DNA of 45,738 nt. Origin: Tissierellia bacterium (GTDB taxonomy: Bacteria > Bacillota > Clostridia > Tissierellales > Peptoniphilaceae). Below, piece by piece: positions 11,401 through 19,086 of this stretch. The notes below the pieces were generated by a model, which searched no databases, was not told the origin of the DNA, and worked only from the letters and a program-made list of their open reading frames with translations. The translations under genes and the position numbers were made by a program. How positions within the stretch are numbered: position 1 is the first letter of the stretch; each line of letters begins with the position of its first letter. Location: contig JAUNUQ010000019.1 of the NCBI GenBank assembly GCA_030538075.1, forward strand, positions 1 through 45,738, written 5' to 3'.

Positions 11401-13177
11401 ATGCAATTCTGGAAACAATTGAGATTTTCAATATTTGTACTCGCTTTTATAGCCGGACTAGTGCTGGGATATGGACAGATAAAACCGCCGGCCGCCGCTA
11501 TGGTCCTAGACGAAAGCGAAATCACCCTGGATCAGGTCCCGCAGGAGGCCAGCATGCAGATGCTGCTATCTCATATACGCAATATGGCTGCAGTACCCCA
11601 TCATGTGGATAGCCCTGGACTCCAACAAACGCAAGCCTATCTGAAAGCACAAATTCTACAAATGGGTTTTACCTATGAGGAGGAAAAGTATTCGCTATCC
11701 ATCGAGGACATTATGGTCATCGATGCCCTCCGCATGGAAAATGGCGGCAAAGACTTTCATACCTCCCCAGAGAGCATTCGGGATAATGGCGACCTGGGTA
11801 CACGTCAACAGATGGCGCTAAACAATATCATCGTCACTGTGGATGCACCTCAAACAGAGGAAGCCGTCCTGTTCGTCGCCCATACCGACAGTGTTAAAAA
11901 AGGACCAGGGGCATTTGATGACATCGTATCGGTCGCAGCCATGCTGGAAGGTCTGCGTCAATTACAGGATCTCACCCCTGTCCGGGATATGGTGTTTCTA
12001 TTTACAGACGGGGAAGAACAGGGCCTTCTGGGGGCAGCCAAGTATGTGGAGGATCACCCGGATATGCAGGCTAAAACCCGCCTTGTCATCAACCTGGAGG
12101 CCCGGGGAAACAGGGGCGGTTTATTAATGTTTGAAACGAGCGACAACAATTTGGAACTGGTTCGCTCCTTTGCCAGCAGCGCCCACCATCCCATCAGCCT
12201 CTCCCTCGCCACTGCCGTATACCGCAGCATGCAAAACGACACCGATTTCAGCATTTCAGAACTGCCGGCTATCCCGGCCTCAACTTTGCCGTCATAGAAG
12301 GCGTAGAAGTCTACCATACCGCCGATGATAATTATCAAAATTTCAGTAGAGCCAGCGCCAATCATTATTTGCAAATGCTCACCAGCATGGCGCACCACTA
12401 CGCCACCATCGAAGATCTGGAGCTATCCGCCCCTGAGGATGCTGTGTTCTTCCCATTGATACCCGGAGGACTGGTAGTAATTCCTCAATCGGTTTCTAAT
12501 ATTTTGGCTGTCTGCGCCACTGTATTGTTTCTGCTATACGGCTTCTGTTGAAATACCGCAAGGAAATCATCTTCTCGGCCATGCTGATCGCCACAGCCAA
12601 ACAGCTGCTGATGATGGCAATAGCCGCTGGTTTTAGTATGCCCATCACCCGAATCATCAACGAAGCACAGAGCATGGAAGACTTCCTGGCCATGATGCGC
12701 AGTGGCAGCGATTGGTTGTACTTCCTGGTGATGCTGGGTGTTTGCTGCCTAGTCGCCCTGTGGCTGTATCGCCGAAGTTCAAAAACCCCTCTTGGTAGTC
12801 CGTCAACTGCCCTGGGCGTGCTACTGATTCCCGCAATCTTGTCTGTTGCCACCGCCCTCCTGTATCCAGCTGCCAGCTATCTGTTCTGGATTCCAGTCCT
12901 CTTGAGCCTGCTCACCCTTATCCTCAAACCGATCCAAAAGACCGGCTTGCCCTACGGACTGCTCATTTTGATCACCTTGTTGCTCTATGTACCCGTTATC
13001 AGCCTGGCATTTATCGCCCTGGGGCTGATCAATTCCTATATCGTCTTGGCGTTTGCCATGATTCCCCTTACCCTAATACTGGGCATGTACAGGCCTTGTA
13101 ATGAAGTGTATAACACCGACACATCCAAAACAGCAAGCGATTTTATAACCATTCCAGCAGAAAAACAGCAGGCTTAA
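11401..13177 (+). pseudogene. M28-type metallopeptidase with C-terminal membrane domain, two frameshifts
   Basis: The product begins with a signal-anchor segment (residues 5-25). An M28-like zinc peptidase domain follows with VAHTDS, GAFDD, FTDGEEQGLLGA and INLEARG. Reading breaks near 12265: frame 1 ends in a TAG, while the homologous continuation (GYPGLNFAVIEGVEVYHTADDN, here split) resumes in the next frame from 12267, consistent with a one-base deletion. A second shift near 12535-12548 moves into another frame that encodes a hydrophobic multi-helix domain up to 13177. All expected metal ligands survive across the pieces, so decay is recent or the shifts are sequence errors. Family members of this architecture are predicted membrane-bound aminopeptidases. 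Confidence 0.75.
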
Positions 13178-13228
13178 TCTTCGTTTCGCTTACAGAAAAA
13201 CAAGAGACGTTCGCTATATCTTTTCATC

Positions 13229-13261
13229 TTCCCAGGGGTTAGCGCCCTTGGGAATTTTTTT
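13229..13261 (+). terminator. Rho-independent terminator after the M28 gene
   Basis: A ten-base stem (TTCCCAGGGG with CCCTTGGGAA, one G-T pair) with a six-base loop is followed by seven T residues on the plus strand. Confidence 0.88.
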
Positions 13262-13332
13262 GCCACTAGTGACTTAGCTCCAGAGGCGATCTGCTTCGGA
13301 CTTCCCGTGAGAATATATGCTCCATTTCGTCA

Positions 13333-13396
13333 TAAAAATACTCCCCATCCATCATCAGACGAAAGTACAAATCGCCTGATGATGGATGGGGAGTAT
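13333..13396 (-). terminator. Long perfect hairpin, aquaporin terminator
   Basis: Arms 13338-13358 and 13376-13396 are perfect 21-base inverted repeats with a 17-base loop. On the minus strand the stem is followed by TTTTT, so it can terminate the aquaporin transcript about 70 bases after its stop codon. There is no T-run on the other side. Confidence 0.82.
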
Positions 13397-13465
13397 AGTA
13401 AGAAATGTGTAGATTGTTCGATCTACTTGCTTCGTCCAGTTTTAGGGTTATTCATCAGCAGCTAT

Positions 13466-14167
13466 CTATTTTCCAGAATCCAACGGAGAATAGAATGCCT
13501 TAAATGCGATAGCGGCCAATGCAGCGCCGACCAATGGTGCGGCGATAAAGACCCATACCTGAGCGAGTGCTTCGCCTCCTGTAAACACCGCCGGCGCCAG
13601 GCTCCTAGCAGGGTTTACGGAAGTGCCCGTCAAGGGTATTCCAATGATGTGAACAAAGGTCAGGGTAAGCCCAATGACTAGACCACCCATATGGGAAGTC
13701 TTGTCGCTCGATGTGACGCCCAGAATCGTAAGGACGAACACAAAGGTCAGGACGATCTCAACTGCGATTGCTCCAGTCATGGAAAGGCCCAGTCCACTGA
13801 GTGCGCCAAAGCCATTCGCCCCAAATCCCGTGAGAGCCTCTGTATTGGAAGTGACAAAACCCAACATGGCGCTTCCGAGCAGTGCCCCAAGGATCTGCGC
13901 GACGATGTATCCAATTAAATCCTGTGTCTGTAGCTTTCCAGAGATCCACACTGCCAAGGATACGGCTGGATTCACATGACAACCGGAGATAGGACCTATC
14001 GCATAGGCGGCAGCCACGATGGCCAGTCCAAATGCCATGGCGATTGCCAATACTCCGACAAATCCAGTTTCAAGCCCACCTGTGAACCCTCCGAGTACCA
14101 CTGCTGTGCCACATCCAAAAAAGACCAATACAAATGTTCCAAATAATTCCGCAAGATATTTTTTCAT
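13466..14167 (-). CDS. aqpZ: Aquaporin Z-like water channel (MIP family)
   Basis: A 233-residue membrane channel with six predicted helices and the two half-membrane NPA loops: GCHVNPAVS (NPA at 66-68) and GTSVNPARS (185-187). The selectivity-filter residues Phe46, His173, Thr182 and Arg188 match the water-selective AqpZ set rather than the glycerol-conducting GlpF set, so it is predicted to pass water. Cys63 sits beside the first NPA loop, where AqpZ has Gly. The start ATG 14167 has AGAGGTGAT upstream. It lies between rplL and rpoB, where those two are normally adjacent, and has its own terminator. Confidence 0.88.
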   Translation of the reverse strand: MKKYLAELFGTFVLVFFGCGTAVVLGGFTGGLETGFVGVLAIAMAFGLAIVAAAYAIGPISGCHVNPAVSLAVWISGKLQTQDLIGYIVAQILGALLGSAMLGFVTSNTEALTGFGANGFGALSGLGLSMTGAIAVEIVLTFVFVLTILGVTSSDKTSHMGGLVIGLTLTFVHIIGIPLTGTSVNPARSLAPAVFTGGEALAQVWVFIAAPLVGAALAAIAFKAFYSPLDSGK

Positions 14168-14299
14168 CCAATCACCTCTTCTTTCTGAAAGTTAAGCTGT
14201 AATATTTGATCGAACAAGAATATATTACCACAGATATGTCAAAACATTATGTGCTAAATATTTACTGGAGATTGAATCCCACTCAAACCCTGACACAAT

Positions 14300-14358
14300 A
14301 AAACTCCCCATAGGAGTTTTCAATGAATACTTTCATCTTCTCACATTATGGGGAGTAT
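14300..14358 (-). terminator. rplL terminator with two alternative hairpins
   Basis: Downstream of rplL the minus strand reads a motif ATACTCCCCAT (14348-14358), then AAAACTCC/GGAGTTTT arms (14300-14320) with a short loop and weak TTTTATT tail. The first motif can also pair with TATGGGGAGT from the second hairpin, so two mutually exclusive foldings exist. Termination of the rplJL transcript before the aquaporin gene is likely. A switching role is conjecture. Confidence 0.6.
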
Positions 14359-14369
14359 CAATTGTGATC

Positions 14370-14762
14370 TTATTTCAGTTCTACTACTGCGCCAACTTCT
14401 TCTAGCTTTGCCTTCATTTGCTCAGCTTCGTCTTTGTTTACGCCTTCTTTGATTGCCTTAGGAGCTTCGTCAACGAGAGCTTTTGCATCTTTTAGGCCAA
14501 GTCCAGTCAGGTCTTTGACAACCTTGATGACCTTGATCTTCTCTGCGCCAGCAGACTCAAGGAATACGTCAAATTCAGTTTTTTCTTCAGCTGCTGGAGC
14601 TGCATCGCCACCACCTGCTGCAGGAGCTGCTGCTACTGCTGCTACTGGAGCTGCTGCGGATACGCCAAATTCTTCTTCAAGAGCCTTAACCAGTTCGGAT
14701 AGTTCCAATACGGTAAGAGCTTTTACTTCTTCGATTAAATTCAATACTTTTTCTGTTGCCAT
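14370..14762 (-). CDS. rplL: 50S ribosomal protein L7/L12
   Basis: A 130-residue acidic stalk protein that recruits translational GTPases. The N-terminal dimerisation domain (about 1-35) is followed by an Ala/Gly/Pro-rich hinge (about 36-60) and a C-terminal domain with [20 protein letters not shown] and the [16 protein letters not shown] factor-binding helix. Start ATG 14762 with GGAGG nine bases upstream. It follows rplJ by 32 bases as the usual L10-L12 pair. Confidence 0.98.
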   Translation of the reverse strand: MATEKVLNLIEEVKALTVLELSELVKALEEEFGVSAAAPVAAVAAAPAAGGGDAAPAAEEKTEFDVFLESAGAEKIKVIKVVKDLTGLGLKDAKALVDEAPKAIKEGVNKDEAEQMKAKLEEVGAVVELK

Positions 14763-14794
14763 TTAAATATACCTCCATTGATTTTTCAATTTTA

Positions 14795-15331
14795 TTAAGC
14801 TGCTTCTTCTTCTTTTTTCTCTCGTACTGCATCCAATGCGTAGACGAGTTTGGACAATGTACCATTGAGTACACTTGCAAATCCCTGGATCGGAGCGTTG
14901 AATCCACCCAGCACTTGTGCGATGAGCACTTCTCTGGACGGAAGGCTTGCCAGGGCTTTAACACCAGCGGGGTCGATGGTCTTGCCATCTACAACTCCGG
15001 CCTTGACGATCAGTTTCTCATGGGTCTTCATGAATTCTTGGGTCACTTTGGCAACGGCTACTGCGTCCTGCATCCCAAATGCGATGCCGTTCGGACCAGC
15101 CAAGTGCTCACAAAAATCCTCAATTCCAGCTTCTTTAAAAGCCAGATCCATCATCGTGTTTTTGTAGACCTTGTATTCGACGCCGGCTTCGCGGTATCTC
15201 TTACGCAGTTCTGTCACTTCCTGCACATTTAATCCACGATATTCTACGAGCACCATGGCTTGCGCTTGGTTGATTTTACCTAAGATCTCCGCAACGACAT
15301 CTTTTTTGGCCTGTAACACATGTTCCTTCAC
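14795..15331 (-). CDS. rplJ: 50S ribosomal protein L10
   Basis: A 178-residue stalk base protein that anchors L7/L12 dimers to 23S rRNA. The N-terminal RNA-binding domain contains VLVEYRGLNVQEVTELRKR and KNTMMDLAFKEAG. The C-terminal helix, from about residue 135, ends in a charged KKEEEAA tail and binds L12. The start is GTG at 15331 behind GGAGGTGA. It is preceded by its own promoter, an L10 leader and an attenuator, consistent with autogenous control by the L10-L12 complex. Confidence 0.98.
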   Translation of the reverse strand: MKEHVLQAKKDVVAEILGKINQAQAMVLVEYRGLNVQEVTELRKRYREAGVEYKVYKNTMMDLAFKEAGIEDFCEHLAGPNGIAFGMQDAVAVAKVTQEFMKTHEKLIVKAGVVDGKTIDPAGVKALASLPSREVLIAQVLGGFNAPIQGFASVLNGTLSKLVYALDAVREKKEEEAA

Positions 15332-15357
15332 TATTTCACCTCCACGCGGCTACTTGA

Positions 15358-15400
15358 GAAATATAAAACCGGTCGCTTGTCTATTGGCAGGCGACCGGTC
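15358..15400 (-). terminator. Transcription attenuator before rplJ
   Basis: Arms ACCGGTCGC (15368-15376) and GCGACCGGT (15391-15399) form a perfect nine-base stem followed on the minus strand by TTTTATATTT. It sits between the L10 leader and rplJ, about 30 bases before the start codon, where an L10-controlled terminator is expected. Confidence 0.85.
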
Positions 15401-15506
15401 AGATAGCAGAATAATGGTGCATGAACACCCATTTGTTCTCGATTCTCCACCTATGCAGGATGATTAAGCTCTCGCCCCTGCGGTCTTCGGTAGCCATTTA
15501 TTATAC
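15401..15506 (-). ncRNA. Ribosomal protein L10 leader (cis-regulatory RNA)
   Basis: The minus-strand leader contains ACCGAAGACCGCAGGGGC, then GAGAGCTTAATCATCCTGC and GGTGGAGAA, which matches the order of elements (CCGAAGACAGCAGG-like strand, GCUUAAU, CCUGC) of known Firmicutes L10 leaders, including the kink-turn region bound by L10(L12)4. The position directly upstream of an attenuator and rplJ fits. The exact 3' boundary is approximate. Confidence 0.82.
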
Positions 15507-15513
15507 GTTTGAC

Positions 15514-15541
15514 ATTATATCAGTTCTTGAGAACTTGTCAA
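15514..15541 (-). promoter_or_regulatory. rplJL promoter with palindrome in the spacer
   Basis: On the minus strand: TTGACA (15536-15541), a 16-base spacer and TATAAT (15514-15519), a consensus sigma-A promoter starting only seven bases after the rplA stop codon. The spacer contains the perfect 14-base palindrome AGTTCTTGAGAACT (15522-15535). Confidence 0.88.
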
Positions 15542-15547
15542 TACTAT

Positions 15548-16276
15548 TTATGCAGTTTCTTCAACTTTTGTTGCAGCTGCTTCTGTCAATTTCTGTCCAT
15601 TGATCTTGATCCCTGGTCCCATCGTCGTAGAGATGGATACGGATCGAAGATAACGTCCCTTTGCAGCTGAGGGCTTGGCCTTGATGATCGCGCCAATGAT
15701 GGTCTTCAGGTTATCATTGAGCTTAGCATCACCGAAGGATACCTTGCCAACGGGAACGTGAATGATATTTCCCTTGTCCAAGCGATACTCTACCTTACCG
15801 GCTTTTACGTCTTGGATCGCCTGGGCTACATCAAAGGTCACCGTACCGGATTTGGGGTTTGGCATCAGCCCTTTAGGACCGAGGATACGACCGATCTTAC
15901 CAACCACACCCATCATATCTGGAGTGGCGATGGCCACGTCAAATCCAAACCAGCTCTCCTGTTGGATCTTTTGAGCCAATTCTTCGCCACCGACGAAGTC
16001 AGCGCCAGCTTCTTCCGCTTCCTTCAGCTTCTCGCCTTTTGCAAATACTGCAACCTTTAGGGATTTACCTGTTCCATGGGGCAATACGACTGCACCACGG
16101 ACTTGTTGGTCCGCATGTCTGGAGTCAACGCCCAGCTTAACATGCAGTTCCACTGTCTCGTCAAATTTCGCCCTGGCCGTCTCTTGAACCAGTTTGATGG
16201 CGTCCTCTAGATCGTATAGCTGTGTACGATCGACGAGTTTCGCCTTTTCAATATAGTTTTTTCCTCTTTGCGTCAT
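15548..16276 (-). CDS. rplA: 50S ribosomal protein L1
   Basis: A 242-residue protein of the L1 stalk, which helps release deacylated tRNA from the E site. Typical features are the N-terminal [21 protein letters not shown] near residue 67, the [14 protein letters not shown] motif of domain II, and the C-terminal [14 protein letters not shown] strand. In many bacteria L1 represses its own rplK-rplA mRNA. Start ATG 16276 with AAGGAGG upstream. It follows rplK by 42 bases. Confidence 0.98.
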   Translation of the reverse strand: MTQRGKNYIEKAKLVDRTQLYDLEDAIKLVQETARAKFDETVELHVKLGVDSRHADQQVRGAVVLPHGTGKSLKVAVFAKGEKLKEAEEAGADFVGGEELAQKIQQESWFGFDVAIATPDMMGVVGKIGRILGPKGLMPNPKSGTVTFDVAQAIQDVKAGKVEYRLDKGNIIHVPVGKVSFGDAKLNDNLKTIIGAIIKAKPSAAKGRYLRSVSISTTMGPGIKINGQKLTEAAATKVEETA

Positions 16277-16318
16277 TTTATGAACCTCCTTGTGGTATTA
16301 GCGGAATATCCTCCCACT

Positions 16319-16744
16319 TTAGTCTTCGATCTTCACGCCCATGCTCTTCGCCGTGCCCTCTACCATTCTCATGGCAGCTTCCACGGAGGCAGCATTTAGA
16401 TCGACCATTTTCTTCTCAGCAATCTCTCTGAGTTGAGCTTGATTGATGGAAGCTACTTTTTCCTTGTTTGGTACTCCAGATCCCTTCTCAAATCCGACCG
16501 TCTTTTTGATCAAGACCGGTACAGGAGGGGTCTTAGTGATAAATGTAAAGGAACGATCCGAGTATACCGTCAATACAACTGGGATAATAAAACCCTCTTG
16601 ATCTGCGGTACGCGCATTGAATTCCTTCGTAAATTGCATGATATTGACTCCATGTGGACCGAGAGCGGTACCGACTGGAGGTGCAGGAGTTGCCTTTCCT
16701 GCGGGAATTTGTAATTTTACAAGTGCTTGCACTTTTTTAGCCAT
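16319..16744 (-). CDS. rplK: 50S ribosomal protein L11
   Basis: A 141-residue protein of the GTPase-associated centre. The N-terminal domain carries [20 protein letters not shown], with the conserved prolines at the thiostrepton-binding face. The C-terminal RNA-binding domain ends in [15 protein letters not shown]. It is also required for RelA activation in bacteria that have it. Start ATG 16744 behind GAGGAGG. It lies between nusG and rplA in the standard order. Confidence 0.98.
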   Translation of the reverse strand: MAKKVQALVKLQIPAGKATPAPPVGTALGPHGVNIMQFTKEFNARTADQEGFIIPVVLTVYSDRSFTFITKTPPVPVLIKKTVGFEKGSGVPNKEKVASINQAQLREIAEKKMVDLNAASVEAAMRMVEGTAKSMGVKIED

Positions 16745-16807
16745 TGGTTTTCCTCCTCAATAACTCCGTGGTCTGGCGGGGTGAACCCTCCCACTAAAAT
16801 CTATAGC

Positions 16808-16821
16808 TTGCCGATCGGCAA
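16808..16821. repeat. Perfect 14-base palindrome after nusG
   Basis: TTGCCGATCGGCAA lies 13 bases past the nusG stop codon and about 65 bases before rplK. It could fold as a five-base stem with a GATC loop or bind a protein. No T-run follows, so it is unlikely to be a terminator. Confidence 0.5.
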
Positions 16822-16834
16822 ATTGATTTCGAAT

Positions 16835-17395
16835 TTATACTTTCTCAATGTCTTGGAAGTCCAGTTCTACAAGAGTGTCTCTACCGAAAACAGAAACATA
16901 TACTTTCAATTTCTGTTTTTCTTGATTGACGCTGTCCACCTTTCCAGTGAAACCTTCAAAGGGTCCATCGACCAGTTTGATCTGATCGCCGACCTGAACG
17001 TCAATCTCCGGTAAGACCACAGTCTGTACCCCGAACGCGCGAACTTCTTTGTCCGTCAATGGTACCGGCTTTGACCCCGGTCCTACAAAACCTGTTACCC
17101 CTCTCGTGTTACGCACTAGAAACCATGATACATCTGTGATGATCATTTTCACCAATACATAACTGGGAAACATCTTTCTCTCTTTTACAGTACGTACTCC
17201 GTTTTTATTGTCGATATACTCTTCCATAGGTACGGTAACCTCGAAGATATCGTCGATAAAGCCTCTGTTCTCTACTAGTTTTTCGATATTGTCCTTCACC
17301 TTATTCTCATGACCAGAATAGGTATGAACGACATACCATTTTGCCTGTTTCGCCCTCTCGGTATACTCTTCCGTCTGTCTTATGTCTTCATTCAT
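16835..17395 (-). CDS. nusG: Transcription termination/antitermination factor NusG
   Basis: A 186-residue NusG. The NGN domain, with KWYVVHTYSGHENKV near residue 19 and RKMFPSYVLVKM, binds the RNA polymerase clamp. The C-terminal KOW domain includes GDQIKLVDGPFEGFTGKVDSV. It couples RNA polymerase to Rho or the ribosome. Start ATG 17395; the ribosome-binding site is weak (GAAGAG). The length is slightly above the usual 170-180 because of an N-terminal extension of about 18 polar residues. It follows secE by 28 bases. Confidence 0.98.
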   Translation of the reverse strand: MNEDIRQTEEYTERAKQAKWYVVHTYSGHENKVKDNIEKLVENRGFIDDIFEVTVPMEEYIDNKNGVRTVKERKMFPSYVLVKMIITDVSWFLVRNTRGVTGFVGPGSKPVPLTDKEVRAFGVQTVVLPEIDVQVGDQIKLVDGPFEGFTGKVDSVNQEKQKLKVYVSVFGRDTLVELDFQDIEKV

Positions 17396-17423
17396 ATCTC
17401 TTCGGGCAAACCCTACCTCCTCT

Positions 17424-17642
17424 TTAATGGACTATCAAGTTCAGCAGGCTTGTGAAAACATAATCCAGTCCATAGACAAACAGCGCAACCAAAATGGAAA
17501 TCAGCACGACCACTGCAACATAGTTTACCGTGTCTTTTTTCGATGGCCAGACAACCTTCTTGAATTCGGCACGTACTCCCTTTAGGAATCCCTTGCCCTT
17601 AGGCGCAGGAGCCTTGGCCTTTTGCTCTGTAACATTTGCCAT
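17424..17642 (-). CDS. secE: Preprotein translocase subunit SecE
   Basis: A 72-residue single-span SecE. A basic N-terminal segment leads into the amphipathic helix FLKGVRAEFKKVVWPSKKD, the SecE signature, then one transmembrane helix (about 43-65). SecE clamps SecY in the membrane. I chose ATG 17642, seven bases after GGAGG; a GTG at 17648 overlaps the ribosome-binding site spacing. It sits 20 bases after rpmG and directly before nusG, a nearly universal arrangement. Confidence 0.96.
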   Translation of the reverse strand: MANVTEQKAKAPAPKGKGFLKGVRAEFKKVVWPSKKDTVNYVAVVVLISILVALFVYGLDYVFTSLLNLIVH

Positions 17643-17662
17643 TGTCACACCTCCTTCGTGGA

Positions 17663-17812
17663 TTACCTGGTCTCCTTGTGGTTCGTATGTGTCTTGCAGA
17701 ATTTGCAGTACTTTTTGAACTCGATACGACCGGTAGTCGTCTTCTTGTTCTTCGTCGTCGTGTAGTTACGGTTTTTGCACTCCGTACATGCCAGTGTCAC
17801 TCGGTCCCTCAT
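17663..17812 (-). CDS. rpmG: 50S ribosomal protein L33 (zinc-binding form)
   Basis: A 49-residue open reading frame starting [20 protein letters not shown] at ATG 17812, with GGAGGTG four bases upstream. It contains CTEC and CKFC pairs, the four cysteines of the zinc-containing C+ type of L33, and a lysine-rich body ending HTNHKETR. L33 lies near the ribosomal E site. It is the first gene of the rpmG-secE-nusG-rplK-rplA unit, its usual place in Firmicutes. Confidence 0.96.
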   Translation of the reverse strand: MRDRVTLACTECKNRNYTTTKNKKTTTGRIEFKKYCKFCKTHTNHKETR

Positions 17813-17879
17813 AATGCACCTCCTCTACAAAATATAACCGGAGCAGGCAGATGGATCCACCTTCCAATTACATCTACAT

Positions 17880-17908
17880 AATTTATCATGGGAATGGCAG
17901 ATTGTCAA
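17880..17908 (-). promoter_or_regulatory. Promoter of rpmG-secE-nusG-rplKA
   Basis: On the minus strand: TTGACA (17903-17908), a 17-base spacer and TAAATT (17880-17885), about 65 bases upstream of rpmG. The -35 is perfect and the -10 is fair. Confidence 0.7.
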
Positions 17909-18077
17909 TAGGATTTAACAATCCTTTTACGTTTTTTTTGGACGATCTGAGATCAAAATGCCCTTTATTAGACTATATCATCCAATTATTAGGTTGAAAA
18001 TAAAAATTTCCCCACATGATTGGCGAAGAGGCGATGATGATCAGCCCTAGGGCCCCGGTCCTACCGATTTTCTAGAC

Positions 18078-19076
18078 TCACTTTCGGAAATGAGGTGCAT
18101 ATCTTGCCGCCAGCAAAATTGCAGAATCCAGACTGGTCTCGCTGACGATATTCTTCCCAGCAATATCGAAAGCCGTACCGTGGTCAACGGATGTTCTGAG
18201 AAACGGCATATTATGTGTAAAGGAGATGGTGCGGTAAAAGTCGACCATCTTCGTAGCGATATGCCCTTGGTCGTGATAGAGGGACAGCACCCCATCATAG
18301 CGGCCTTCTAGTGCCTGTTGAAATACGGAATCTGCTCCGATCGGTCCATACACTCTTACTCCCCGTTCACGCATTTCATCGATCGCAGGGATGATGAATT
18401 CCACTTCTTCACTTCCAAATAATCCATGTTCTCCATTATGTGGATTTAGACCTGCTACTGCCAGGGATGGGTCTTTCACGCCCATTCGGCGTAAAGCCTC
18501 TAAAGACCTCATCGTATAGGAGATAATCCCCTCTTTTGAAATCAGGTCACAGGCCTGACGCAGAGATACATGTTTCGAATAGAAGAACACGCGCAGATCC
18601 TGAACTTGAAACATCGTCAGTGGATCATGAACTCCTGTCAGGGCTTCCAAAACTCCCGTGTGTCCAATATATGGTATCCCAGCCGCTGCAAAGGACTCCT
18701 TGTTGATCGGCGTTGTAGCCATGGCGATGACTTCCCCTGTCATACACAATTCGGTCGCATGGGCAATGTATTCATAGGATGCGCGCCCACAGTTTGCTGA
18801 GATCTCTCCATAGCGGAAAGACTCCATGTCCACATTATTTAAGTCCATGAGATTCAATACACCTGGCCTATAATTCCCTTCCGAGGGTTTGAGAACAGAA
18901 CGAATTTCAAGATCCACACCGACTAGATCGATCGCCTGATCCATAATATTTTTATCGCCAATGACCAGCAGATTCGCAGAATGCTGTACTTCCTCCTTCG
19001 CCAACGACTTGGCAATGATCTCAGGGCCAACTCCAGCTGGGTCGCCCATTGGAATCACGATTGTCTCTATATTCAT
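18078..19076 (-). CDS. pdxA: PdxA-family phosphate dehydrogenase (4-hydroxythreonine-4-phosphate or sugar-acid phosphate)
   Basis: A 332-residue NAD-dependent oxidative decarboxylase of the PdxA family. It has IPMGDPAGVGPEI at the N-terminus and the three metal-histidine regions YIGHTGVLE, GLNPHNGEHGLFG and SLYHDQGHIATKM. The start is ATG 19076 behind GAGGAGG rather than the upstream frame extension. In vitamin B6 synthesis PdxA oxidises 4-phosphohydroxy-threonine. The related PdxA2 acts on threonate or erythronate phosphates next to a DUF1537 kinase. Neither pdxJ nor such a kinase is nearby, so the substrate is undecided. It is ten bases downstream of the DUF6544-like gene and probably co-transcribed. 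Confidence 0.85.
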   Translation of the reverse strand: MNIETIVIPMGDPAGVGPEIIAKSLAKEEVQHSANLLVIGDKNIMDQAIDLVGVDLEIRSVLKPSEGNYRPGVLNLMDLNNVDMESFRYGEISANCGRASYEYIAHATELCMTGEVIAMATTPINKESFAAAGIPYIGHTGVLEALTGVHDPLTMFQVQDLRVFFYSKHVSLRQACDLISKEGIISYTMRSLEALRRMGVKDPSLAVAGLNPHNGEHGLFGSEEVEFIIPAIDEMRERGVRVYGPIGADSVFQQALEGRYDGVLSLYHDQGHIATKMVDFYRTISFTHNMPFLRTSVDHGTAFDIAGKNIVSETSLDSAILLAARYAPHFRK

Positions 19077-19086
19077 AAACTCCTCC

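Noticed and set aside
13338-13396. Insertion-sequence terminal repeats
   Set aside because: The arms are 17 bases apart with no transposase between them, and a T-run follows on one strand, so a terminator is simpler.
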